Assembly: GCA_947631945.1 (NCBI GenBank) | Contig: CANRNI010000031.1 | Span: 1-34,287, forward strand | Source of the DNA: an uncultured Clostridia bacterium | GTDB lineage: Bacteria > Bacillota > Clostridia > Oscillospirales > Acutalibacteraceae | Direction of reading: 5' to 3' | DNA: 34,287 bases | Shown here: one piece after another, positions 22,329 to 30,296 of the stretch | Numbering within the stretch: the stretch's first letter is position 1 | Layout: every line of letters starts with the position of its first letter | Notes under the pieces: model-generated | The model's input: the letters and a program-made list of their open reading frames with translations, nothing else | Database searches by the model: none | What the model was told of the DNA's origin: nothing | Made by a program: the position numbers and the translations under genes

Positions 22329-22756
22329 AATTTACCGACCTCGCTTTCAAAGGTTTTCAGCATGGCGTCCCGCGCCGCCGATTTGCTTCCCGATTTCGCA
22401 GGCTTCAGAAATGGCTTCGCGGGCTGACCGTGTTTGCCGTATTCGAGAATATTCGCGATTTTAGCGTTGCTGCCGCCATCGGAACGCGGTTCCGCGAAAC
22501 CGACCTTTATATCATGATTTCCGTTCTTATCAACCTTAACCGGCGATAAACCGAGGGAGCGTTCAAGCTCGCCCGTAGAACGGGAATCGTATTTTGTTCC
22601 GCTGCCGACAACGGCGGACAGGCTGTTTTTTACCTTCCGCAGCATGACTTCACCTCCGGCTTCGAGGACTTTTTCCGATATTTCATCGGTTCTGTTGCCG
22701 AGGGAGGATAGCTTTTTGAGAAAATCATCGGGCATTTTTAAATCGCATTTTGCCAT
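22325..22756 (-). CDS. HK97 gp10-family head-tail joining protein
   Basis: A 143-residue basic protein with the pattern of HK97 gp10-like proteins: an N-terminal helix, VLEAGGEVMLRKVKNSL, and the C-terminal NILEYGKHGQPAKPFLKPA motif that is diagnostic for the family. It contributes to the neck between the connector and tail. It lies directly downstream of the head closure gene and overlaps the tail terminator gene. Confidence 0.88.
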   Translation of the reverse strand: MAKCDLKMPDDFLKKLSSLGNRTDEISEKVLEAGGEVMLRKVKNSLSAVVGSGTKYDSRSTGELERSLGLSPVKVDKNGNHDIKVGFAEPRSDGGSNAKIANILEYGKHGQPAKPFLKPAKSGSKSAARDAMLKTFESEVGKL

Positions 22757-22760
22757 TTCC

Positions 22761-23099
22761 TCACGCTCCCTTTGTCGGTTTGATTTTTATGGCAAGCGCC
22801 TCAATATACATACCTTTGCCTTTGACGTCTTCAACCGAAATGATCTCAAACCGTTCATCACCGCAGATCAGGATATGATCTGTTGTGATTTTTACATTCG
22901 GAAAAGCACGAAAGCGGAACAAGTCGGTCACATTGGAAAAGACAGCAAGATTTGCCCATTTCTGGGAACCGTGTCTGCCTTCTCGGTAACTCCTTGTTGA
23001 CGCTATTATTCTTTCTTCGGTTACGGCAAAGCCTTCGTTGTCGGTGGTATTCACCGTTTCAAGGAAAGATATGGGTGTATTCATTTTACCGAAACTCAT
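22761..23099 (-). CDS. Head closure/head-tail adaptor protein
   Basis: A 112-residue protein with features of SPP1 gp16-like head-tail adaptors (EERIIASTRSYREGRHGSQKWA...NVTDLFRFR...GDERFEIISVEDVKGKGMYIEALA). The start at 23097-23099 has GGTGG 4-5 bp upstream; a longer frame starts in the neighbouring repeat and is rejected. Position between connector and gp10-like genes agrees with the role. Confidence 0.85.
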   Translation of the reverse strand: MSFGKMNTPISFLETVNTTDNEGFAVTEERIIASTRSYREGRHGSQKWANLAVFSNVTDLFRFRAFPNVKITTDHILICGDERFEIISVEDVKGKGMYIEALAIKIKPTKGA

Positions 23100-23110
23100 A
23101 AAACCACCAC

Positions 23111-23145
23111 AAAATTGTACATTGTACATTGTAAATTATACATTG
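23111..23145. repeat. TACAAT-rich short repeat, single arm
   Basis: A single arm of AATTGTACATTGTACATTGTAAATTATACATT units between the connector and head closure genes. It ends 3 bp from the TAA stop of the upstream gene. Its partner arm is missing, so it may be a solo remnant of the paired form. Confidence 0.7.
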
Positions 23146-23147
23146 AT

Positions 23148-23462
23148 TTAAACCTTCCAATCCCGGTCAAGCCGCAAAAGCAAATTGACTGTATCCCAAA
23201 CCTGCTGTGCCGCCGTTGTATTATCCGAAAAAAAGCCGCCTGTGCTGCCGTCTCTGCTTTCATAAAAGTGAGACGACAGCATGATGACCGCCTGTTCGGT
23301 GGTAGGCGGCATACGGTTTGCTTCATAGAATCCTTCGGGAATATGCTGGTAGCTTTCCGCGTAAGCAACGGCAGCGGTGATGAACCCCTTCAGAAGTTCA
23401 TCATCCTCATTATGGTCAAGTATTAAATTTGCTTTGACTTTTTGTAAAAGTGTATCCGTCAC
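23148..23462 (-). CDS. Head-tail connector protein (gp6-like)
   Basis: A 104-residue helical protein (KANLILDHNEDDELLKGFITAAVAYAESYQ...TEQAVIMLSSHFYESRDG), matching the gp6-like/DNA-packaging connector family that forms the ring beneath the portal. The start is GTG (23460-23462) with GGAGGCGG upstream. It follows the head fibre gene by 11 bp. Base composition begins to shift from GC-rich to more AT-rich around here. Confidence 0.85.
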   Translation of the reverse strand: MTDTLLQKVKANLILDHNEDDELLKGFITAAVAYAESYQHIPEGFYEANRMPPTTEQAVIMLSSHFYESRDGSTGGFFSDNTTAAQQVWDTVNLLLRLDRDWKV

Positions 23463-23473
23463 CGCCGCCTCCT

Positions 23474-23824
23474 TTACTCGGACTTCATCAGCCCTGCGGT
23501 CTCCAGTGCCTTAAGAAGTGCGTTGAAACTCGATACCAGAGCAGACACGTCTTCTCCAACCGCGTTTTCTTGGTGATCGATCTGCGGAACGGCGGGTACA
23601 TACAGCTTGCCGCCCTCATCCACAGCGACCTCGACCGTTTCCGAATCCTTTACTTTCGCTTTGACTCCGCCAAGCGTTTCCGCCGAGGCGGTGGGGAGGG
23701 TGTAGGAACTCCCTCCGCCACTCAGCCCCTCGACCTCGGCGCCATCCTCAATAATCAGCTTTCCGCCGATATGGGTGACTTCGCCGCCCTGTTCGGTGTA
23801 GTTCTTTGCATTATACTCACTCAT
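23474..23824 (-). CDS. Head fibre protein
   Basis: A 116-residue protein with the start MSEYNAKNYTEQGGEVTHIGGKL and the TLPTASAETLGGVKA motif that are characteristic of phage head fibre proteins (Phage_fiber_2-like). A C-terminal helix (DVSALVSSFNALLKALETAGLM) could trimerise. It would decorate the capsid and may help attachment. It follows the capsid gene by 13 bp. Confidence 0.82.
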   Translation of the reverse strand: MSEYNAKNYTEQGGEVTHIGGKLIIEDGAEVEGLSGGGSSYTLPTASAETLGGVKAKVKDSETVEVAVDEGGKLYVPAVPQIDHQENAVGEDVSALVSSFNALLKALETAGLMKSE

Positions 23825-23837
23825 GGGTCAGCCCTCC

Positions 23838-25046
23838 TTACGCGCTCTTCTGCTGGAGAATCTTAATGGCCTCCGGCAGCACCAGCTTACCGTCCAGACG
23901 CTTGGAAGCCAGGAAGCCGACCTGCCCGGTCTCGGCAAATCGCTCGTTGAGACGGCGGAACGTGATGCCCTGACGGTCGCCGATCCAATAGAAGGAGAAA
24001 TCGCCGAACGCGATGGTCTTCTTGCCGGCTCCGATCTCAGGCACATACGGAGAAGTGAAGATACGCTTGCCAAGGAGGGTGTCGAAGGTACCCTCATGGA
24101 GCGCAGGCTGCCACAGATACTGCCCCTGGCCGTCCTTCAGCTTACGGATCGCCTTGATGGTAGAATCGTTCAGCACCCAGATGGCGTTGCGGCGGTAAGC
24201 GCCGTCCAGACTGTAAAACAGGTCGATGATCTCATCCGCAGTGAGCGTGGTGGCGGAGCCGGAAGTGACGCCGACCTGCGCGCCGGAGGTGTCATCGAAG
24301 ATGCCGGTGGGCTTGCCGGTACCATTGCCGCCCAGGAAAGCATCCTCCTCCGCATTCCCGATACGGCGTGCAAACTCGGTAGTGAAATACTGCTCAAGGT
24401 CGAAAGCGGAGTCGTTCAGAAGCTCCTCGGATACCTTGATAAGCGTAGCCACCTTGTGCGCGCCGATCAGCTGCTGGCCGAACACGTCGTCGCCCTCGGT
24501 AATCGTGCCGCCCTCATCCACCCAGGACGCGGTGCCCTTCGTGGTCACGACGGGAATCTTGTGGGTGCCGGAATTGGTGGTGAACACATGGGCATGGTCG
24601 CGGATGATGTTGTTCTGGGAGAGCGCCTGCACCAGCGTATGCTCGAACTCGTCCGGAACCAAGTAGCCGCCCTCGGTATCCACGCCCTCGCTCAGCGCGT
24701 TGCGGACCTCGGTGGAGATGCCGTCCTTGGCGCGCACCTGATTCCAGAACGCCGCCTTATACGCATCGGACGCGCGGCCGGTTTTGACGTCCTCCTTCGC
24801 GGTCATGGGCTTGCCCGTGAGGGGCTTTGCGGTAGGAGCGTTCATCTCGCGCTCGAAAGCGTCCAGACGCTCCTGCCGCTCGATCTCATGCCCCAGGTCA
24901 ACGATGGTCTGCTCCATCTTCTCGTATACGGCGGTATCCTCGGCGGAGAGGACGCCGTTCTTGCGGTGGGAGTCAAGGAAAGCCTTCGCCTGCTCCCAGG
25001 TCTTGGCGCGCTGTACGCGCAGTTCATTGATGTTGCTCATTTTCAT
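23838..25046 (-). CDS. Major capsid protein, HK97 fold
   Basis: A 402-residue capsid subunit. The first about 100 residues are a charged coiled coil, the delta scaffolding region normally removed by the protease encoded upstream. The rest shows HK97 capsid landmarks: EGVDTEGGYLVPDEFE, IRDHAHVFTTNSGTHKIPV, NAEEDAFLGGNGTGKPTGI and IWVLNDSTIKAIRKLKDG. ATG with AGGAGG upstream. The gene is GC-rich, so a long antisense frame appears by chance and is not a gene. Confidence 0.95.
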   Translation of the reverse strand: MKMSNINELRVQRAKTWEQAKAFLDSHRKNGVLSAEDTAVYEKMEQTIVDLGHEIERQERLDAFEREMNAPTAKPLTGKPMTAKEDVKTGRASDAYKAAFWNQVRAKDGISTEVRNALSEGVDTEGGYLVPDEFEHTLVQALSQNNIIRDHAHVFTTNSGTHKIPVVTTKGTASWVDEGGTITEGDDVFGQQLIGAHKVATLIKVSEELLNDSAFDLEQYFTTEFARRIGNAEEDAFLGGNGTGKPTGIFDDTSGAQVGVTSGSATTLTADEIIDLFYSLDGAYRRNAIWVLNDSTIKAIRKLKDGQGQYLWQPALHEGTFDTLLGKRIFTSPYVPEIGAGKKTIAFGDFSFYWIGDRQGITFRRLNERFAETGQVGFLASKRLDGKLVLPEAIKILQQKSA

Positions 25047-25054
25047 GTCCTCCT

Positions 25055-25765
25055 TTAAGGTTTGATAAGATCCAATCTCTTGTCGAGATCCGTGATAGGT
25101 GTTCCAGCAGACGTCTTGGACGCCCTGTCCGGCTTCGCTTTCCGCTCGATCTTGGAAAGCAGGGAATTGGTGACGGCTCTGCGGCTGAACGCAAAGCTGT
25201 TCTCTGTGGCTGCCGCATCGTCCTCGGACTTAAACAGGAGATCGTCCGCAAAGCCGAGTTCAATGGCCTTGTTCGCGTTCATCCATGTCTCGGCGTCCAT
25301 GAGGTGGGACAGCCTTGCGCGGGACAGCCCGGTCTTGATCTCATAGGCGTTGAGAATGCTCTCCTTGACTTCGGAGAGCATATCGATCGCTTTCTGCATC
25401 TCCTCGGTATCCCCGATGGCGATGGTGAGCGGATTGTGGATCATCATCAGCGCGACCGGCGACATGAGGACGGTGGTTCCCGCCATAGCGATGACGCTTG
25501 CCGCGGATGCCGCGATGCCGTCGATCTTGACGGTCACATCGTGCGGGTAGTCCATCAGCATATTGTAGATTTGCGCCGCAGCCACACAGTCGCCGCCCGG
25601 CGAGTTGATCCAGACGATAAGGTCGCCCGTTCCGGCATCCAGTTCAGCCTTGAATGCCTTTGGCGTGACGTCGTCATCGAACCAGCTCTCCTCCGCGATA
25701 GAGCCGCAGAGATACAGCGTTCTGGTGCCGTCGTTATTGGCGGTAAAGTTCCAAAACTTATTCAC
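25055..25765 (-). CDS. ClpP-like prohead protease
   Basis: A 236-residue serine protease of the ClpP/S14 family, which cleaves the capsid scaffold region during head maturation. Visible are the oxyanion region INSPGGDCVAAAQIYNML, the nucleophile serine in GIAASAASVIAMAG, and the histidine in MMIHNPLT. GTG at 25763-25765 is chosen since AGGAGG lies 9 bp upstream and VNKFW starts the conserved region. The frame remains open a further 37 codons to an ATG provided by the structured repeat at 25821-25924, so an extended form overlapping the portal stop is conceivable. Confidence 0.9.
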   Translation of the reverse strand: MNKFWNFTANNDGTRTLYLCGSIAEESWFDDDVTPKAFKAELDAGTGDLIVWINSPGGDCVAAAQIYNMLMDYPHDVTVKIDGIAASAASVIAMAGTTVLMSPVALMMIHNPLTIAIGDTEEMQKAIDMLSEVKESILNAYEIKTGLSRARLSHLMDAETWMNANKAIELGFADDLLFKSEDDAAATENSFAFSRRAVTNSLLSKIERKAKPDRASKTSAGTPITDLDKRLDLIKP

Positions 25766-25820
25766 TCGTGGTTTCCTCCTTCTTTTCAGATTCGGTATTG
25801 ATATTTGCAAAAGCCCCGCT

Positions 25821-25924
25821 CGTCGTCGCAAGCTGCATATCGTTCGTTTCCGTGCAAGCACGAAAAGCTCACTCATTTCGCTGCTCCTCCTCTTCCCACA
25901 AAGTCTTGCGACTTTGCGGGAGCC
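25821..25924. repeat. Structured dispersed repeat, copy A
   Basis: About 105 bp with two hairpins: CGTGC/GCACG (25851-25862) and AAAGTC/GACTTT with loop TTGC (25900-25915) inside CCC/GGG (25896-25920). On the minus strand it encodes the last about 19 residues and stop of the portal protein and also carries AGGAGGA plus ATG in frame with clpP. Copies B (30297) and C (32469) keep the fold with changed stems. Confidence 0.8.
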
Positions 25925-27134
25925 CTGTATTTAGCGGGAGCATATTGCCGTTGATAAGGTAGAGATCGCCGCCGTCCTCGGCGGGGATGCGGTCAAGGTT
26001 CTCCAGTTCTCGGATGTCGTTTGCGGACATCCAGCCGTTCTGCCTTGCGGTAGCGTAGCCGCTCATGCGGCTGGCATAGTCGCCGCGCAATAGTCCGTCC
26101 ACGTTGAACTTGGCGAAGTACAGCGGTTTCTCATCGGCGGAGAGCAGGGACCGCTGGATGGACTGCTCCCAGCGGATCAGCCACGGTTCGAGCGTGTATT
26201 TCACGAATTCCAGCGACTGCTGCTCAATATTAGAAAAGCTCGACTTTTCCAGGTCGCCCACCATGTGAGGCGGGACTCGGAAAATTCGAGCAATTTCATT
26301 GATTTGGAATTTTCGTGTTTCGAGGAACTGCGCCTGCTCCGGGGAGATGCCGATGGGCGTGTATTTCATGCCCTCCTCCAGCACGGCGATCTTGTTGGCG
26401 TTTCCGCTGCCGCCGAAGGTGGACTGCCAACTCTCCCGGACACGCTGGGGGTCTTTAATGGTGCCGGGGTGTTCCAGAACGCCGCCCGGAGCCGCACCGT
26501 TGGCGAAGAACTTCGCGCCGTACTCCTCGCAGGCGATTGCCATGCCGATAGCGTTCTTCGCCATTGCAATCGGCGAATAACCCACCAGACCGTCAAAGCC
26601 CAGACCGGGGATATGCAGCACATCCGAAGGACGGAGGTTGACCGAGGTGCCTTTCATGGTCGGCGCTTCCTCGTTGGAGCGGTTGTACTGGTAGTAAAGC
26701 TGACCATTGGAGTCCCGATCCACCGTCATTTTGTTGGGCATGAGCGGATAAAGAGCTACCACCTCGCCCTTGCCGTTGCGGATGATCTGCGCATAGGCAT
26801 TTCCCCACAGCAAAAGGTGCGTCATAAGCGTTTCCCGAAAGACAAAAGAACTCATCTCAGGGTTAGGCTCATCGTGGAGCAGCAGATACAGCGGATGGTC
26901 AATTGCTTTTTCCTTTCCGCCGTCCTCTTTGTAACGGTAAAGATGGAGTGGCAGTCCGGCCACCGCCTCCGCCAGAATGCGGACGCAAGAGTACACGGCG
27001 GTCATCTGCATGGCGGAGCGTTCCGTTACAGCTTTGCCGGAAGTAGAGCCTCCGAAATAGAATGCGTAACCGCTGCCGGCCGTGCGGTTTTGAGGTGCAT
27101 CCCTCGACCGGAAGATGCTGCTGAAAAATCCCAT
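25869..27134 (-). CDS. Portal protein, HK97 family
   Basis: A 421-residue dodecameric portal subunit, the DNA entry ring and head-tail junction. It shows the family start (FSSIFRSRDA..., AMQMTAVYSCVRILAEAVAGLPLHLY), LPWGNAY-like LLWGNAYAQIIRNG, and IARIFRVPPHMVGDLEKSSFSNIEQQ. The protein ends in TGLPQSRKTLWEEEEQRNE, which is encoded by the hairpin of repeat copy A rather than by conserved portal sequence, so the element has replaced or extended its C-terminus. It is encoded 17 bp downstream of the terminase gene. Confidence 0.95.
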   Translation of the reverse strand: MGFFSSIFRSRDAPQNRTAGSGYAFYFGGSTSGKAVTERSAMQMTAVYSCVRILAEAVAGLPLHLYRYKEDGGKEKAIDHPLYLLLHDEPNPEMSSFVFRETLMTHLLLWGNAYAQIIRNGKGEVVALYPLMPNKMTVDRDSNGQLYYQYNRSNEEAPTMKGTSVNLRPSDVLHIPGLGFDGLVGYSPIAMAKNAIGMAIACEEYGAKFFANGAAPGGVLEHPGTIKDPQRVRESWQSTFGGSGNANKIAVLEEGMKYTPIGISPEQAQFLETRKFQINEIARIFRVPPHMVGDLEKSSFSNIEQQSLEFVKYTLEPWLIRWEQSIQRSLLSADEKPLYFAKFNVDGLLRGDYASRMSGYATARQNGWMSANDIRELENLDRIPAEDGGDLYLINGNMLPLNTGLPQSRKTLWEEEEQRNE

Positions 27135-27151
27135 ATTGGATCACCGTCCTT

Positions 27152-28759
27152 TCAGATAAACAAAAGACCTCGGCTGTCATAAACCGAAGTCTCATTTTGA
27201 TTCCCGCACCGTATGGCGCGGTCAAGCCCCATGATCGTGGCGATTGCACCGTCGATCTTTTCTGTGGACTTTTCTTTGTCTGCCTTGATATTGCCCGCCG
27301 GGTCCTGCCGGATGTAGATGTTGTCCATCATCCAGCGGAGAACGGGATGCCCGCCGTGGGCTATTCTTTCCTCCAGCACCAGCTTCATCAATTCCTTTGT
27401 CGGCGGGGACATATCCTTAAAGCCCTGTCCGAAGGGAACGACCGTGAAGCCCATCCCCTCAAGGTTCTGCACCATCTGCACGGCGCCCCAGCGGTCAAAG
27501 GCAATTTCCCGGATATTGAACCGCTCGCCGAGCCGCTCGATGAATTTCTCGATGTATCCGTAGTGAACAACGTTGCCCTCCGTGGTCTGGAGGTATCCCT
27601 GCCGCTCCCAAAGATCATAGGGCACATGGTCGCGGCGCACTCTGAGGTCGATCGTTTCTTCCGGTATCCAGAAATACGGAAGGATGATGTATTTGTCCTC
27701 CGCATCCAGCGGCGGGAACACCAGCACGAATGCCGTGATGTCCGTGGTGCTGGAGAGGTCAAGCCCGCCGTAGCAGATACGGCCTTCCAATTCATCTTCA
27801 TCGACCGGGGATGCGCAGGCGTCCCATTTCTCCATCGGCATCCATCTGACCGATTGCTTTACCCACTGGTTCAGGCGCAGCTGGCGGAAGGAATTCTCCT
27901 CGCCGGGATTCTGCCGTGCCGACTCACAGGCGGCTTTCACCTTGTCGATGCCGACCGTGATGCCCAGGGACGGGTTCGCCTTTTTCCATACCTTCGGATC
28001 AGTCCAGTCCTCGGATTCGTCCGCACCGTAAATGACGGAGTAAAAAGTGGAATCGACTTTCCGCCCCACTTCGATGTCCAGCGCCTTCTGGTGTATCTCA
28101 TAGCAGATGGAGTTCGTATCATTGCCAGCCGTGGTGATCAGGAAGTAAAGCGGCTGCATCCTCGCATCACCGGAGCCCTGCGTCATAACATCGTAGAGTT
28201 TCCGGTTTGGCTGGGTATGCAGTTCATCGAAGATCACGCCGTGGGTATTGAAGCCGTGCTTATTCGCCACGTCCGCCGAAAGCACCTGATAGGTGCTGCG
28301 GGTAGGCAGATACTCGATCTTTTTCTGTGATTCCAGTATCTTCACACGCTTGGAGAGCGCCGGACAGAACCGCACCATATCTACAGCTACGTCAAAGACT
28401 ATCTTAGCCTGGTTGCGGTCGGCGGCGCAGCCATAGACCTCGGCGCGTTCCTCGTTGTCCCCGCAGGTGAGGAGCAGCGCGATGGCGGCGGCGAGTTCTG
28501 ACTTGCCCTGTTTCTTGGGTATCTCAATGTAGGCGGTATTGAACTGCCGATAACCGTTAGGTTTTAGGATTCCGAAAATATCCCGGATGATCTGTTCCTG
28601 CCAGTCGATCAGTTCAAAAGGTTTTCCCGCCCAGGTGCCCTTGGTATGGCAGAGACTTTGCACGAATGCCACCGCGAAGTCGGCGGAGTCCCTGTCGTAG
28701 TAGGAGTCCTTCGCCATAAACCTCGTGGGTTTGTATTTCTTCAGTTTCCGCATTGCCAT
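27152..28759 (-). CDS. Terminase large subunit
   Basis: A 535-residue DNA-packaging motor of the phage terminase 1 (HK97-like) family. The N-terminal ATPase shows Walker A in IPKKQGKSELAA and Walker B in GVIFDELHTQ; the C-terminal RNase H-like nuclease begins at GGLDLSSTTD with its catalytic aspartate. ATG at 28757-28759 is selected because GGAGG lies 8 bp upstream; the in-frame start 15 codons earlier has none. No small terminase subunit or HNH nuclease is recognisable immediately upstream. Confidence 0.95.
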   Translation of the reverse strand: MAMRKLKKYKPTRFMAKDSYYDRDSADFAVAFVQSLCHTKGTWAGKPFELIDWQEQIIRDIFGILKPNGYRQFNTAYIEIPKKQGKSELAAAIALLLTCGDNEERAEVYGCAADRNQAKIVFDVAVDMVRFCPALSKRVKILESQKKIEYLPTRSTYQVLSADVANKHGFNTHGVIFDELHTQPNRKLYDVMTQGSGDARMQPLYFLITTAGNDTNSICYEIHQKALDIEVGRKVDSTFYSVIYGADESEDWTDPKVWKKANPSLGITVGIDKVKAACESARQNPGEENSFRQLRLNQWVKQSVRWMPMEKWDACASPVDEDELEGRICYGGLDLSSTTDITAFVLVFPPLDAEDKYIILPYFWIPEETIDLRVRRDHVPYDLWERQGYLQTTEGNVVHYGYIEKFIERLGERFNIREIAFDRWGAVQMVQNLEGMGFTVVPFGQGFKDMSPPTKELMKLVLEERIAHGGHPVLRWMMDNIYIRQDPAGNIKADKEKSTEKIDGAIATIMGLDRAIRCGNQNETSVYDSRGLLFI

Positions 28760-28878
28760 ACCTGTCACCTCCTCCAAAATGGCATAAAAAATGACCTGCC
28801 GCATGGCAAGCCTTACAATTTATCGGTACGAGAGACAGAGCCTTGCGGCTCGGTCTTTCGGAGTTTTCAATTTAAATG

Positions 28879-29109
28879 TTACTCCACGATTTCCCACTCG
28901 CTCATGCTGAAATTGGAGAGGGAGTAATACTCAATGTCGCAGTCGGGATGGCGTGCGGCGTATGCCGGATTAGTAGCCATGACGCCGAGGTCATCGTCCC
29001 CGTAGGCATCCGTGGTGGCGTACACCATTTCGGTGTCCCCGTTGTCGTGCCGGATGGTCATCCCTGCGTGGATCTCCAAACCGTGCTTGTCCTTGTAGCT
29101 GTGTCTCAT
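28879..29109 (-). CDS. Small conserved accessory protein, function unknown
   Basis: A 76-residue acidic protein (RHSYKDKHGLEIHAGMTIRHDNGDTEMVY...). I recognise the type from accessory clusters of Clostridial phages and conjugative elements, but no function is known to me. The fold looks like a small beta-barrel (GMTIRH, TEMVYAT). The ATG at 29107-29109 is chosen over one 6 bp upstream because AAGGAG then sits 7 bp away. The 119 bp between it and the terminase gene contain a hairpin GAGCC-TTGC-GGCTC but no gene. Confidence 0.7.
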   Translation of the reverse strand: MRHSYKDKHGLEIHAGMTIRHDNGDTEMVYATTDAYGDDDLGVMATNPAYAARHPDCDIEYYSLSNFSMSEWEIVE

Positions 29110-29129
29110 GTTCATGCTCCTTCCTATTT

Positions 29130-29412
29130 TTACATCGCCTTGCTCATCGCCCAGGCAATGGCGTGGCCGTCATCCTCGAACTCGACCTCGCTGACCTGTG
29201 CCAGCCCGATGGCCCCTTCACAGGAGTGGTCGTCGGTCAGGAATTCGTAGGCGGCGCCGAAGTAGCAGGGCTTCTTCATTCCATTGAAAAAATATCCCGC
29301 CATGACGACCTTGTCTCCGAAGGTCATTCACCTTGCTCCAGCGGCATTCGAGGTCTTCCTGGGTGGTGGGGTTCGGCAGTCTGTACTTTCTCATTGCTTC
29401 GTTGATCTTCAT
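29130..29412 (-). pseudogene. Small accessory gene apparently split by a 1-bp frameshift
   Basis: The frame starting at 29412 (GGAGG 8 bp upstream) reads INEAMRKYRLPNPTTQEDLECRWSKV in plausible protein language, then becomes an arginine-rich string until 29218. At 29327 the +1 frame opens with TFGDKVVMAGYFFNGMKKPCYFGAAYEF and continues to 29130, again plausible. Removing one A in AAGGTGAATGACC near 29328 would join the two halves into a protein of about 93 residues. Either a mutation or sequencing error split the gene, or two overlapping short genes exist. The function is unknown. Confidence 0.55.
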
Positions 29413-29444
29413 TTTCGTGTCCTCCGTTTTCGTGGTATTTTCCC

Positions 29445-29540
29445 TTTCGGTACACACATATTCGCTCTAAAAGAGGATAATAGCAAGTCATTTTTGAAGA
29501 ATATACTACACAAATATCCGAGTCGGATATTGTGTATATT
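29445..29540 (-). promoter_or_regulatory. Repeated leader/promoter region L1
   Basis: Nearly the same 90 bp occur at 31460-31556. On the minus strand it contains a hairpin of TATCCG/CGGATA extended by ACACAA/TTGTGT, then TGACTTGCTATTAT, an extended -10-like element (TGC-TATTAT), the palindrome CTCTTTTAGAG, and GTAC..CCGAAAGG. It precedes the frameshifted gene, whose GGAGG leader also matches that of the amidoligase gene. The exact promoter elements are uncertain because the -35 is weak. Confidence 0.55.
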
Positions 29541-29745
29541 AGCGTGGATTATGGGTGCTGCGGTGGATGGTCTCGATGATAGAGTCCTGCTCCTCGGCAC
29601 TGACTCCGATGCTCTCCAGCGCCTCTCGTGTGCCGCAGTCCGGGCAGATAAGCGTCTCATTGTCCACCCGTGAAAGAGCCGGACGCTCGCAGTATGTCCT
29701 GCCGCAGCGCGGGCAGACCGCCATCCTGGTAATGTTATCCTTCAT
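29539..29745 (-). CDS. Small zinc-ribbon protein
   Basis: A 68-residue protein with two CxxC knuckles 20-odd residues apart (CPRCGRTYC ... LICPDCGTREAL), forming one zinc ribbon, followed by a helix (SAEEQDSIIETIHR). I recognise it as a recurrent small gene of Clostridial phage and conjugative-element accessory clusters; its target is unknown. The start overlaps the end of the upstream GGCT-like gene, with AAAGGA 9 bp before ATG. Confidence 0.78.
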   Translation of the reverse strand: MKDNITRMAVCPRCGRTYCERPALSRVDNETLICPDCGTREALESIGVSAEEQDSIIETIHRSTHNPR

Positions 29746-30208
29746 ACCCGCACATCCTTTCGCATTTTTCATACGCATCCATCAGAACATTCCTGTTGAA
29801 GCGGAAGGTATCGTATCCCGCCAGGCAGGTCCTCATGTAAAAAGCGGTCGGCACACCAACGGGTCTGTCCTCGTGCATGATGTAGGCGAACGCCGTCACC
29901 GTCCTGTGCCTTCCCGTGCGGATGCCCTTGTACTGGAGCCGAATCTCCTTCTTGTAGTAGAAAGAAGGGAATCCCTCGTAGCGATCCAGCGCCGCCTCGT
30001 CCGTTTCATCGACTTCCCAGATCACCACGGGGACTGTGCCGTCCGCGCATTCCTCAATTGTGAGGTAGGAACCCGTCTTGCTCCCCTTGAAAAGCAACTC
30101 CCAGCCTTTCAGATTGGCCGTGCCGAGGATCGTAGCGTGTGGGCAGCGCATCCGCATCTGCGGAACATTGAGGTTGCTGCCGTAAGCGATGTAATATCTT
30201 TTTGCCAT
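29735..30208 (-). CDS. Gamma-glutamylcyclotransferase-like (AIG2/GGCT family) protein
   Basis: A 157-residue protein with the hallmark YGSN motif near the start (RYYIAYGSNLN) and the conserved acidic residue in ALDRYEGFPSFY, the catalytic glutamate of GGCT enzymes, which release 5-oxoproline from gamma-glutamyl amines. It is encoded about 200 bp downstream of an amidoligase, a pairing known for this family where the ligase makes and GGCT removes gamma-glutamyl-type linkages. ATG at 30206-30208 is selected because the first in-frame ATG lies within AAAGGATG. Substrate unknown. Confidence 0.85.
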   Translation of the reverse strand: MAKRYYIAYGSNLNVPQMRMRCPHATILGTANLKGWELLFKGSKTGSYLTIEECADGTVPVVIWEVDETDEAALDRYEGFPSFYYKKEIRLQYKGIRTGRHRTVTAFAYIMHEDRPVGVPTAFYMRTCLAGYDTFRFNRNVLMDAYEKCERMCGYEG

Positions 30209-30296
30209 ATCTGTGTCCATCCTTTCTGAAGGACATAGGTTAAAGGTCCTTCTACCACCTTAAGACCGCCGAAGCGGTCGGAAGGCAGGGCGTTTT

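Noticed and set aside
23823-25058. 411-codon plus-strand frame opposite the capsid gene
   Set aside because: It is antisense to a clear HK97 capsid gene in GC-rich sequence, where stop codons are rare on the other strand; no family or binding site.
27197-28330. 377-codon plus-strand frame opposite the terminase gene
   Set aside because: Shadow of the terminase coding sequence; low-complexity composition and no recognisable domain.
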